Under the pieces are notes generated by a model. The model saw only the letters and a list, made by a program, of their open reading frames with translations. It was not told the origin of the DNA and did no database searches. Positions 33,821 to 45,379 of a DNA stretch of 64,000 bases are shown one piece after another. Each line of letters opens with the position of its first letter. Position 1 is the first letter of the stretch. The translations under genes were made by a program, and so were the position numbers. Source of the stretch: Welwitschia mirabilis (taxonomy: Eukaryota; Gnetophyta; Gnetopsida; Welwitschiales); the NCBI GenBank assembly GCA_051453625.1, contig JBOZIK010000001.1, forward strand, positions 80,304,657 to 80,368,656. Reading direction: 5' to 3'.

Positions 33821-34336
33821 CAGTGTCATCCATGTGGTTGTCTGGACGATTGAGAAGACGATAGGGTTTTACAATGAGTTATCTATTTAGATTCTAGTTT
33901 AACTATCTATGATCCTGATGTGAAGTCCTGTCAACTGGTTCTAGAGATGTCATTCACTGCTGTCATCTGGACGATTAGGTGCACGACGGAGTCTGAAAAC
34001 AAGATCTTCACTTCAACTGTAAGTCATCTGAAAATAAGTCTATCATATGTCTGATTAGGGTTATCGTCCTGACTGTCATCTAGATGACATTGGAAACAAT
34101 AGTCTTCTATTCATCCTTTGTCAGTGTAATATCTTGTTGTTTGCAGGGATAATCATTCAAAAATATAATTTATCCATATCTATATGAAATCCTCGTGAAT
34201 TATCTGATAAACTGCATGTTTTTATCTTGGGCTCCTGGATTCTCAATTATCATAGGAACTAGACATTTATCTATTAGTTTATCTGCAAAAAAACTCAAAA
34301 TGCCCTATCAAATACATCTAAGTTAGCGTCGTAACA
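33821..34336 (-). mobile_element. CpG-richer minus-strand gypsy LTR piece
   Basis: It ends at 34336 with the inverted LTR start (CATCTAAGTTAGCGTCGTAACA; compare 3640 and 47160). It contains hairpin modules with intact CpGs (GTCTGGACGAT, GTCATCTGGACGATTAGG, and GTCATCTAGATGAC at about 34075-34090). It is less decayed than any other LTR of this family here, so probably the youngest. Only the U3 side is present. Confidence 0.6.
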
Positions 34337-35130
34337 ATAACTCATCAAACATTTGAAAGAGATACAATAATAAAAAGAGGCAAACAAAATAGAAGACAAC
34401 CCTACAAATTTGATTAGAGATTTCACAACAACTTTAGAGAAGTATACTAAGATGATTTTAAATGTTAAATCAACAACTAAAAAGAATGTTATGCTAACAT
34501 GTAACTTATGTGAGAACAACTACCACATAACCAAAGATTGTTCACTATTGCCAAAATATAAGGAGAAGATTCACGAATAAGTTTATGCTTTCAACCAAAA
34601 ATTTTCAAACTTCTAAAACCAAAACCAAAACCAATCATAACCTAGGATGAAATCATAATCTAATTTTCAAAACTATGATAACAAACTCAAAATTTTTAAA
34701 CCAATTTTCAACCTTTTAAAATTTGATTTGAAAATTCCATCTTTCAATAAAGTTCATCAAACTTTCAACATTAAAATGATCTACTTAAAGATTCTATAGA
34801 TGAACTTAGAAATCTTAAGAAAGAACAAACTATAGCATTAAAAAACAAATGCCAATATTAAAAACTTAGTAAATGTCCTTTAATAAAGAATGTTGAAAAA
34901 CCAAATATTGTAGAGATCATTAGCAATACAACCTATACCAAATTCCAACAAAGTGAGAATATATTATAAGGTTGTAACACATAATGGAAATGAAGAAATC
35001 CCTCCTTTTTGTAAAGCATCAGCCTCCCAAAATGACATTAGAGATGATGAGGAATAAGAGAACATTAAAATATTAGAAAATTACAACTCCCCTTCTATTG
35101 GTAAAAGTAAAAAGAAAAATTCTTCACAAT
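34337..35130 (+). pseudogene. gag: Gypsy gag, C-terminal part, and linker (element B)
   Basis: The zinc knuckle at about 34498-34545 reads CNLCENNYHITKDC with all four CCHC ligands kept, followed by SLLPKY, matching element A. Such knuckles bind the packaged RNA. The N-terminal capsid core is missing. The linker near 35020-35090 contains ENIKILENYN, shared with A. Stops include one after KEKIHE. Confidence 0.65.
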
Positions 35131-35399
35131 AATTAGAAAGGAAAACAACTATTCATTGGCTTAATAGGCCTAACACTAATTCAACTTTTAATGAACATAT
35201 CTAAACCTTAATGAAAAATGTGAGTATAAACTTATCATTCTGGAAACTTTTGCAAGAAAATAAAAAATAATATAAGAAATAAAAAAACATAATATGAAGA
35301 AAATAAAAATGAGTTATTCCTAGAAAAGTCTTTTTAACTCAATCCCTCACAAACTTAGTGTTACAAAAATATCCAAAATTTAATGATCCAAGGGTAACA

Positions 35400-35850
35400 A
35401 TAGTGAGTGTGTCATTAAAGGAAGACAAAAAGATTAAAAGAGCTTTAATCAACATTAGAACAAGTTCTAACATCATTCCATTACACATTTGTAAGAGATT
35501 TAATTTAGAAGGTAGAATAGATTCTACTTAAATTCTCTTAGAGTTAGCAAATACATTGGTTAAGAAACCCTTAGGAGTTATCAAATATTTAGTTATCTAC
35601 ATTGAATAGGCCTTCTACCTAATAGATGTGGTCATCATAGAGGTTAAATATAATGGAGATTATCCATTACTTCTAGGACAAGCCTTCTATAAAATAGTCT
35701 ATTACATTATCGATATAAGGAAAGGGATGATAGAGCATCATCAAGGAAATAAAACATTTTCAATTAGAATTTTTTATGTAGCTGAGAAAGATCTAGGTGA
35801 TGAATGGAATATAGAAAATCAAATTAAACCAATCTTATTCCTTTAACATT
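35400..35850 (+). pseudogene. pol: Gypsy aspartic protease (element B)
   Basis: The catalytic region, expected as (L/I)DLGAS, reads INIRTSSNIIPL at 35448-35483: the catalytic Asp is Asn (35451-35453) and the Gly is Arg (35457-35459), both by G-to-A. Downstream are LELANTLVKKPLGVIK, the ORF at 35628 with VIIEVKYNGDYPLLLGQAF, then IIDIRKG and a FSIRIF end. The order matches D (50186-50533) and A (19376-19561). The protease would cleave gag-pol. 35131-35399 is degraded linker. Confidence 0.7.
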
Positions 35851-36319
35851 GTCCCCTTAAGGAAAGATGGCTTATGTTACAAAACTATACTTTATGATCA
35901 TCCACTTGAGATTAAAAACTTATAATCCTTTAATACATCCAACTTTGAGCATTTAGAAAATCACTTTTTAGATTAAAATAAAGAATAAATAAAACCCTTA
36001 GTCCTTAAGGAAGTTCAACTATTAACAACAACTAAAAACTTACACTTTAAGGAAGATCATCCACTACATGAATAAGAAACTAAAAATCTTAATTTGAATC
36101 TAAATCTGCAAAACCTTCCTAGTGGACTAAAGTATATTTTTCTCTATAATGATCAAAACAAATCTCTCATAATGAATGAAAATATCTTTCCTTAATAAGA
36201 GTCAATATTACTCTCACTTTTGACTTCCAAAATTCATTCATTTGCTTGATCTTATAAAGATTTAGCCATCATTCCTTCTTCTATCATTTAATATAAAATC
36301 TGTCTTGACGAAAATGTGA
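35851..36319 (+). pseudogene. Protease-RT spacer of element B
   Basis: Interrupted coding sequence with SGLKYIFLYN near 36122-36155, a spacer motif also present in D (GLKYIFLNDN at about 49935-49905). No domain is known for this stretch. Confidence 0.45.
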
Positions 36320-37130
36320 AACCTGTTAGGCAACCATAAAGAATATTAATTCAAATAGTTAAACAAGTAGTTAAGGATGAAATCATCTAGTTAATGTATG
36401 CTAGAATCATGTACAATATATTAGATAGTGAATTGGTTAGTCCCTTAAGTGTAGTACTAAAAAGGATGTGAAATGGAGAGTAATAATAGATTTTAGAAAA
36501 CTAAATGAAGTAAAAAAAGCCATTTGCCCTACCCTTTCTTAACCATATCCTTGATAGAATTTATGGACATGTTTTTATTGCTTTTTAAATGGATGTAGTG
36601 GTTATAACCAAGTTTGCATAGATAGTGAAGACCAGGCCAAAATAACTTTCACTTCATCTCTCAGGATGTTTACTTTTAGAGGAATGCCTATTAGATTATA
36701 TAATACTCCTGAATATTTTTAACATGCTATGATGGGTATTTTTTCAGATATGTTAAAGGATTTAATAGAAAACTTTATGAATGACTTTTCAATCTTTGGA
36801 GAAACCTTTGATCAAATATTAGAAAGATTAAAAAGTCCTTGATAGATGTATAGAGTATGACATTCATTTATGTTAGAAAAATACCTTATTCTTAGTTGAA
36901 AGTTGAATTATTCTAGGCCATCACATTTATAAAAGAAAAATTAAAATGGACCCTAAGAAGGTTGGTATTATTCAACATGTAACTCCTCCAATCAATGTTA
37001 AGCAAATCCAAGTTTTTCTTGAATATTGTGATTTTTATCAATGTTTCATACAAGATTATTCTAAAATATGTAAACCTCTATACTTATTAATATAAAAAGA
37101 AGCCAAATTTAATTGGAGTACATCTTGTTA
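36320..37130 (+). pseudogene. pol: Gypsy reverse transcriptase (element B)
   Basis: Visible in order: VVKDEII near 36372; KDVKWRVIIDFRKLNEV near 36462-36512; LDRIYGH near 36550; GYNQVCIDSEDQAKITFT near 36600-36655; FTFRGMPIRLYNTPE near 36670-36712; and LIENFMNDFSIF at 36759-36795. The YxDD motif is FMND (36774-36785), with the first catalytic Asp changed to Asn (codon AAT at 36780-36782). Stops and frameshifts throughout. The wording and order are those of the Tat/Athila-type gypsy lineage. Confidence 0.75.
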
Positions 37131-37640
37131 GCTTGCCTCTGATAAACTCAAACATAATCTCTTTTATGCTACTATTATACAGGGCCTGATTAGGAAAACA
37201 ATTTTGAGTTAATATGTGATGTTAGTGATTTTACTATAGGTGGAGTGCCCAGGCAAAATATGAAAATGATTTCAATGTCATATCTTACCATAGTAAAACA
37301 CTATTCAAAGGCTAAGAAAATTACTCAATGACTGATAGAAAATGTTAGCCATAATCTTTTACCTCAATACTCTTAGACATTATCTTTTACACTTTCACAC
37401 AAATGTTTACATGAATCATGCAATGATTAGATACTTGATGATTAAGAAATATTCTAGTGTTAGCTTAATTAGATGGATTCTCTTAATGCAAGAATTCAAT
37501 CTCACTATCATAGATAAGGTAGGAAGATATAACAACATAGCAGACCATTTATCATGCTTTGCTTTTCTTCTAATGATATTCCTATTAGTGATTATTTTTT
37601 GGATGAATAATTATTTGTTGTATCTTCTACTCATTCCCCT
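37131..37640 (+). pseudogene. pol: Gypsy RNase H (element B)
   Basis: Begins after the thumb region with FTIGGV near 37227. The best-preserved part is the open stretch 37342-37560: LRHYLLHFHTNVYMNHAM...RYLM, then LIRWILLMQEFNLTI and NNIADHLSC. The expected YTDH motif is YMNH, its Asp codon being AAT at 37414-37416. ADHLS, close to the RNase H end, is kept. This domain removes the RNA template. Confidence 0.7.
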
Positions 37641-38790
37641 CCATGGTATGCTGACATTGTGAATTATCGTGTTACTTTAAAACACCACAAAATTGGAGTC
37701 ACAACCAATAAAAATCCTTCTCCATGGGATACATAACTACAAGTGGATAGCATCCCATCTCTATCATAGGTGTAAGGAACAAATTATGAGAAAATGTATA
37801 TCAAAATGGGAAAAACCTGATATCCTTTATCTTTCTCATGTTGGAATTTGTGGTAAACATTTTTATGGTTAGAAAACACCCATGAAAATATTTTGCTCTA
37901 GATTTTATTGACTTAGTATTTCTCAGGACCCTTTTGAGTATGCTAAAAGGTGCAATGCATGTCAATGTTTTAGTAGCCTTTTATGATCATAAGAAATACC
38001 CCTTAAACCTATTCTTAAGTGTCAATATTTTGACTATTGGGGAATAAATTTTATAGACTAATTAAACCACCTTAAAAATACAAAAATTCCATTTTTAATA
38101 ACTATGGATTACATGATTAAATGAGTTGAAGCAATTCCTAACATGATTAAATGAGTTGAAGCAATTCCTACTTCCTCAAATGATGCCCGAACTATTTGTA
38201 ACTTTTTTAAAACCTAAATTTTTTAACATTTTGGCTTTACTAGAATACTTATTAGTGATCAAGAAACTCGTTTAATTAATCTCATTTTAAAAAAACGTCT
38301 TTTATCCATTGATATAGAACATCGTCTAGCTTGTATTACCATCCTCAAACCAATGGATAAGATAAAAATACTAATAGAGAAATCAAAAAAATGCTTTAAA
38401 AACTTGTCTCTACTAATAGGAATTCATGTAATTTTAAACTAAATGATGTTCTTTGGGCTTACTATACAACTTGGTATAATTCACTTGGTTTTTTACCTTA
38501 TGAACTTATATACGGTAAAGTATGTGTTTTACCAGTTGATGTTTGTTATAATTCTTATCATTCTACACATAAACTTAATATTGTAGATTTATAAGAGAAC
38601 TTTAAAACTTCTTTATATTAATTAAATCATTTATATGAAAAAAAAACTTGAGTTATTCATCGTCAACTTATTCACAAAGCCCAAAGTAAGTTCAAACATC
38701 ATAAAAGTTAATCCATAAGAACTTTAAACTTGGTTAACTAGTTTTGTTATATAACACTAGAGTACATATTTTACATTACAAGTTGACCTC
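37641..38790 (+). pseudogene. pol: Gypsy integrase (element B)
   Basis: A zinc finger is visible: HVGICGKHF at about 37841-37865 and CNACQ near 37956-37970, keeping His/His and Cys/Cys. The catalytic core has WGINFID near 38037-38058, ITMDYM...VEAIP and ISDQET near 38250-38270. The C-terminal part reads TTWYNSLGF...YELIYGKVCVLPVDVCYNS at about 38466-38560. An exact 30-bp tandem duplication sits in the core (38111-38170). Stops are common, so the enzyme is dead. Confidence 0.7.
38111..38170 (+). repeat. Exact 30-bp in-frame tandem duplication in integrase core
   Basis: 38111-38140 and 38141-38170 are identical. The unit is 10 codons and covers the VEAIP motif, so it doubles this part of the core without a frameshift. 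Confidence 0.95.
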
Positions 38791-40480
38791 AAAATGATTA
38801 GGTTCTTACCATATTGATAAAGTACATTCTAATGGCTCTATTGAGATTTCTGACTTAACCACTAAAGAAATTTAGAAAGTTAATGGACAAAGGCTAAAAA
38901 TATATGAGCAACATTCTAATATAAACATGATAGAAGTGCTAGCCTTAAAGTTTCTTCTTGATGAGGAGAACTTCTTCTCTATCATTTTCTAAATTTTCTC
39001 TTAGCTTATTCCTTTAGAGGCCATTATGATATCACTTGATTATCTTTCAAACATAACTAATGTATTTACTTTATTTCCATAACTAGTCTTTGTACATGGG
39101 CATTTTATAGTGGTAAGATTAGATTCAACCAATCTTTAAACATTCACATATCTATAAAATTTGTTTTAAAGGAAGATGCTTTATTTTTATATTTTTTCCA
39201 ATGATTAAACTGTCTTAGATTGTATAATAGTGTTCTTTTCTATCTTTCATCTTATTACTTCTCTAGAAAATAAAGTCTGATATCCTACTAGAAGTACATA
39301 AGGGAAAATTTTCTCTAGAAAAGCCTATGACAGTGTAATATGATACCTATGGAAACTCCATTAGGAGGTTAGTTGACCATGCTTTATAGGTCCTTACTTC
39401 TTTGATTGTGGTTGAACTCCCCTCAGCATGGATAGTTAAATAATAAATAATAAAAATTTTGAGGCTATAATTCAGTGGTGTTCCTAGTGTCATTAAATAT
39501 TTTGCTTGTTTCTTAGACTCTTAGTCTTTCTACATGATCATTTTATTTTTGAGGATTCAAGTGTTTTTTTTGAGATGCAGGCAGGTGAGTTCATTTTTAT
39601 GTAACTCTTTAATCTTATTACTTATTATTTAAAGCATTTGATTTTTATCATCATCATAATTACTACCTTATTAAATGGAATTTTACATATTTATACATTT
39701 ATTCATTCATTTTAAAATTAAGTGATATTATGATTTCTTTTATAGAAGTTTTCTAGGTTAAAATTTAGGGCAGGTAAGCTATCTTCTTTATGTTCCTTAT
39801 GTCCATTCTTTTTGTTTTCTTTCATTATTCAATTAATTATTTTAAAGTCATTTCCATATTTTCTTATCATTTTAGGATATTAATATTTAATGGTTTCCTT
39901 GCCTAATTTTTAATAAAGAGTTGATTTCATGGTGTTTATTCTCAATCTTCTGGAGTTATAAATACTCTTCTTAATATTTTCATGAAGGAACATTTATTGG
40001 ATACTCATGAATTTTCTTCATTCTAATTAAAACATTTACATTATCTACTCCTTTCATGATTGTTAGAATATTAACTACATCTTTATTTTTCAAATCTGAC
40101 ATCTCTGCACTAAACTTTATACTTGATTCATTAATTGTCTAAATTTAAAAACATTCATCATCTATCTTTTCTGACTCCTTGCTTCATTAGCCAATAATGG
40201 ATGTATTATTTTTCTTGGTGGAGGGCATGACTTATTTTCTAGACTCATTTTCATAATTTTTTAGGTTATTTTAGCACTTTTATGAGACATATTTTTTGTA
40301 ATTTTCACTTCTTACACATGATGTGTTACATGTTATTTTACTATGTAATATGTTTGAGACTATTTATGATCATATGTTATAAATTCTAAATTTATTTTTT
40401 AAGATAATTTGGCTTGTAATTATAGTTGTTTATTTGTTTTTTATCAGGGACTAACAAAGGTTAACTAAGAGGCTATAATG
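38791..40480 (+). mobile_element. 3' noncoding region of element B
   Basis: Contains the conserved post-pol text (38791-39060), the block 39180-39535 shared with E, N, A and D, and a TA-rich tail similar to 2166-2996. It ends AACAAAGGTTAACTAAGAGG just before the LTR. No ORF. Confidence 0.65.
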
Positions 40481-41681
40481 TGTTGCCAAATTGTATGTAT
40501 TTAATGGGGTGTTATGAGCTATTTTATGGGACATTTATATAGGTTTAGATGCAATTCTAAGGATTATGGAGAATTGAAGAATGATTATCAAAATACATAA
40601 TTCTTAACATATTCATAGGCTTTGTAGGGACTTTCTAATGCTTAATGCTTTAGAGGAAGATCAATGATGTAAAAGGTAGACTTCCCTCAGGTTAGAAAGA
40701 TAAGTAGGACTGTCATCCCCTCTGTCATTCCCATGACAAGCAAGATGATGGCCATTTAAAAGCCACATTATATGTTAACATGAACTAGAGATACAATCAC
40801 AGGAGATCACTTTTGTAGGGGTGTCATCCCCTAGGTCATCTACATGACACGTAGGATAACAAATGATAATGCATATGTAATAGTACCCTTGGTTATCCAC
40901 ATGGTAGTGAGAAAAATACCTGAAATAACTAGCCAACCTTCATCCATCTATGTACCTACTTTGAGCACATTTTTCAGTTCATTTTATGTGATGGTTTCCC
41001 TTATTTGCCCTATAAATAAAACCTCCCTTGACTCTCCTATCCATCTTTAATGCACTTGACATTCTCATGCTAAGAGATCGAAGGGTGAAAGATCCATCTC
41101 ATGACTTGCAGAAAGACATTTCATTGATAAAAGGATATGCATCCTCCATTGAGTCTTAGCTATTTTTTAATCCATATACTGTTTTAATTTTAATATAAAA
41201 CTATATTTTATCTCTGCATTTAATTTTGTTATATTTCACTTATGTTTTACGTTAATATTGATTTGATGATAATCTCCCTAACGACATAGGTCTTAAGGGA
41301 AGTTAAAGGTTAATTTCGCATTGCATTTATTTAACTCACCTAATAGCTTAAGTTAGTCTTAGTTAGTGAAAATCTCCTTGGCTGATTTAGGTTATATAAG
41401 GCCAATTTGCCTAATAAGTCTATTTGGTACTCAGATAGGTGTTCCTCTAAGTTTAGCTGCACTTGCACTACATTGCATCTTTATTTCTTGTACTATTCTT
41501 AAGTTTTGATTACTATATTCTCTTTAGAAATCAATTATTCTTCTTCTCTCGCATGCCTTTAATGAGTTATGACATTTGGATCACTCTCATTCACACTAGA
41601 GTGTGTATTTTGTAATATATGTTTTTGTAACTATCAGGATTCATTAAGGTAAAAAGGATTGCAAAAATACACATTGCAATA
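40481..41681 (+). mobile_element. 3' LTR of element B
   Basis: From TGTTGCCAAATTG (40481) to ATTGCAATA (41681). Hairpin modules lie at 40712-40751 and 40821-40860, and a TATA box at 41011-41020. It pairs with 27163-28432. The flanking 5-mers CCTTC (27158-27162) and GCTTC (41682-41686) differ at one base and may be the target duplication. Gag of H resumes right after. Confidence 0.75.
41011..41020 (+). promoter_or_regulatory. LTR TATA box (element B)
   Basis: TATAAATAAA after GCCC. The same box occurs inverted in the D LTRs (46714-46723 and about 56194-56201) and partly in the LTR at 27163-28432, so it is the family's likely core promoter. Confidence 0.55.
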
Positions 41682-41686
41682 GCTTC

Positions 41687-42860
41687 ATTTTAAAATTATT
41701 TTTAAGTTATAAAATTAATTCCTTAAGGTGAAAAATCATAAGTTATTAACAAAAAGTCCATGAGACATTTTTATAAACATTAGAAAGGCTTAAGAATCTA
41801 TTGTATAAATTACCCAATATGGATTCAAAATAGGTAAGGTTATTAGTTTCTTCTATGAAGGATTATTCTCAAATAATAAATAATTGGTAGAAATGATAAG
41901 TAAGGATAATTTCCTAAATTTTAAACTAGACTAAGTTTAGGACTATTTAAAATCTATAAATAAAATCTCTAAAAAGTTAGAAAAATTGTTGAATCATTTA
42001 AATCCCAATATTGAATTACATCCACAAGTGTTATTATAGTATCCAAAAATTTTAATATTAGCAACTAGATTAATTAGCTTTTTAAAAGAGTAGAATTCCT
42101 CACTTCTCCACCAAAGCCCATAACTCTTAAACTTGAGTGTTTAATCTATCATATATATTTTTATGAAATACATGAGTATCCTTTCATATCCTTTTTTCAA
42201 GACATAGTTAATGAATAGGTTGATATAGGAGGACACCACTAATAGAATCACCAAAATAGCTCATAATTGAATACCTATAACCTAAGGTAGAGGAACGATT
42301 GAAACTTTTCTTGTAAATATAAGAACACCTATAATACGATTCATACTATTCAACCTAGAAATTCCTTTCATCATCTTTCCATTCTTACCCTTCATATTTA
42401 AACTAATACCATTCATATCATCATCCCTAATCAAATCACAAACCTTCTTTATTAAGCCTATTAGAGGATACTTTTAAAAATCATGAAATTTCAAATTCAA
42501 ATGAATCCAATACTTGAATAAAATATCCAATTTATCCAACAAAACACCATCTACATTCTCTCTTATTTAATCCATCAAGGGCTTAGTAACCATCCAATGA
42601 GCTCAAAATCAAATTCTAGAGGAGTTAAAATTATACAAAAAATAGAGCCTAATCAAATTAAAGAAACCAAGGATATTCATCTTAGGAGAAGAAAAGAGAT
42701 GAATCAAAAACTAGAAAAAAAAACAAACAGATGAGGAAATGACATCCATGTGAGCCAACAAGAAAAATTAAAATTGTAGAAAAAATAATAAAGCTGATAG
42801 TTATTTATAAATAACCTCTACCATTTTTGCAATAACTTAGAAAGTAGAATATTATAAACA
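41687..42860 (+). pseudogene. gag: Gypsy gag of element H, second part
   Basis: Continues the gag interrupted at 27162. Readable pieces are QYGFKIGKVISFFYEGL near 41815-41865 and LVEMISKDNFLNFK near 41886-41928, which match the plant Tat gag pattern (HGFEKW..VSYFYEGL...EMMCNGEFL). The region 42100-42860 is a low-complexity, heavily interrupted C-terminal part in which I could not place a zinc knuckle. Confidence 0.6.
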
Positions 42861-43640
42861 AAATGGCTAAAGGCCTAAAAATTTTCAAAGAAATAAAGAT
42901 AAAAATGCCTCTTTTAGAATCTAGCAGACAAGTACCCTCTTATGCAAATTTTCTTAAGGATAATGTACAGAGTTAAGAGGCACATGCATGTAAATAAAAA
43001 ATCCTTTTTAGCTTAATAGACTAGCATAATTTTATAAAATTAGATCCCATATAACTATAAATATCCTAATTGCTCCATGATATTTACTACAATTAGAGAC
43101 AAGCATTTTAAATAAGTCCTATTAGATTTTAAAGTAAGAATTAATATCCTATCTCATTCTTTTTATAAGGAGTTTGGCTTAAATTATCTTAAACAAATAA
43201 AAATCCAATTACAATTAACTAATAACTCATTGAATTTACCACCAGAGATAGTAGAGGATGTAACTATTCAAGTAGATAATTGTTATTTTTGAGTGAACTT
43301 TATCATGTCAAAAATGAAGTCAACAAGACATAATTTAGTTTTTATTATCCTGGGTAGGCCTTTACTTGTAACATCTAATAGTCTTATTAATTACAAGAAT
43401 AGTCTTATGAAAATTTCATTTGGTAATATAACAGTTGACTTGAATATTTTTAATACTATTCAATTAGTAAGGGGCATTAATGAGATTAATTATGGTAATA
43501 AAATTCATAATCTTAAATATTATTCTTATGAAAATAATTCCTTTCTCTCTCATTTATTTGATAACCCTTTTATTATTTTAGAGTCATTCTTTGAGGAATC
43601 ATTAGAAAAACATAAAAATGCCATAGGTTAAACTTCAATT
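42861..43640 (+). pseudogene. pol: Gypsy aspartic protease of element H
   Basis: MAKGLKIFKEIKIKMPLLES and SYANFLKD (about 42862-42965) are the conserved pre-protease text of Tat-type elements. The catalytic loop near 43125-43150 reads DFKVRINIL in place of DLGASINLM: the Asp is kept and the Gly-Ala-Ser is lost. The open stretch 43293-43631 holds FIILGRPLLVTSNSLINY and MKISFGNITVDLNIFN, an unusually well-kept protease C-terminus, then an acidic tail. This is a different family from A, B and D. Confidence 0.7.
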
Positions 43641-45379
43641 GATTTTAAATGCTTAGAATCTAGTATTTATACTTCTCATGTCCCTTTTAAGTTGGTAAAG
43701 TTATGCATAATCTCATCTCATAGAAGTATTATCCTTTCCATGCCTTCTTGTAGTAATCATTTCCTTGAGTCTAAACCATATGATGATAACATTCCTAAGT
43801 CTTCCTCTTTTCATGCAATTGAAAAATATCCTTGTAGTTGTACTATTGATTTATTAAGATAATTTGCAATAATCCAATTATTCCTTCAAGTATTGTCATT
43901 CACTCCTTTTATTCTGAAACAATTTCATTAAGTATACAAATCATCCATACATTCCATATATGCATGAGTTTATAAGACTTAATTACATTGGTTGATGGCC
44001 CTTAGTAATTAATCTAACAATAAGTGATCATTTTGTCCTTACAAGTTTTAGTAGAATTTAAGTACAATTGCGTTGTTTGAAAATAAGTTACACTTATTTT
44101 GAATTATCCTTATAATTTTAATTTCACTTGAATTCTTTAATTTTAAAAAATATGGATGAAAATATGGAATTTATCTTTTTTTAATACTCTTTTGTTTTCA
44201 AGAATTTGATAAGGGTAAGATATTTCTTAATTAGGATAATAAGATGGTGACCAATCTTATGTGCATAATAAATGATGAATATGAGAAGCAAAATAAAAAA
44301 GAAATTAATATCTCTTCTCCAAAAGTGAATTTTTATCTTTAATCAATTTATTGGTTTACTTAACTATCTTGAGGATATGGATTACTATTGGTAATGCATC
44401 TCTAATGATCTATTTATGGTATAATCAACTACAACAAGGCTATAGATTCTCACTAACAATACAACACTAATTTCTTCAAGAATAACATGCTTAATTTTGT
44501 TAAAGAAAATGTCATAACATTGAATACTAAATATAATCCAAATGCTTAAAACAAGGGATATGGATGATTGTAGAAAGGTAAAGTTTAAAAAGAAAAAGAT
44601 GAGAATCAGATATTGTCTTATGTTATGTCTTCCTTAAAATTTCTATTTAAAGTTTTCTTGCTAATTCTTAAATTTTTATGAGTTTACTTAATGGATATCT
44701 TACTTGTATTACAATTTGATCCATTAATAGAAAATTAAAATTTTTAATGAAAGAGGCCATTAACATAGAAATTGTAGCTTTTGTGTTTATATAATTTGAG
44801 GTTGAATTTTATTTCCATTGTCAGCTTTCATTTTCACATCCCATTTGTATTACCATTTTTACCATCCCCACGTTAGAAGAAAATACATTTGAAAATACAC
44901 TTGTGCTTATTATGAGATGACTACTTAATATATGTTTTGATTTATGAATTTTTCATCTTAGCTATTAATAAGCTTAAGTAATCCTATGTTTATTATTCTT
45001 CTTTACTTCTATAAAACCTGAAATCCTAACTCATTAATTCACTATACTTGATTGTGCAATTCTCTTTTTACACTGCTTTAAGTCTCCTAATTGAAATCTA
45101 CATTGCTTATCCAAAGAAAGGCAATGATGTGCATGGCTATCTATTTTATACCTCATATGCCCAAGTTTTCATCTTGTCTTTTCTTCCACATTTTTTAGTA
45201 CCTAAACGTTAGGGTAAGAGTGTTTAAATTCTTTTAGTCTTATTTTATTTGATTCATCTCATATTTTTCTTCATTTTCTTATTTCTTCAAGCTAATATAG
45301 AGTTTTCACTTTCTCTTTCATCCTATTTTCATTTATCTTTTTCTTTTTCTTTTTTTCCTATACTAATTTTTCAGGAAAT
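43641..45379 (+). mobile_element. Degraded region of H between protease and extra ORF
   Basis: The protease tail continues to about 43860. I find no reverse transcriptase, RNase H or integrase motif in the next 1.5 kb, which is too short to hold them (about 2.5 kb in B). 44800-45370 is T-rich and ends TACTAATTTTTCAG before an ATG at 45381. Confidence 0.45.
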
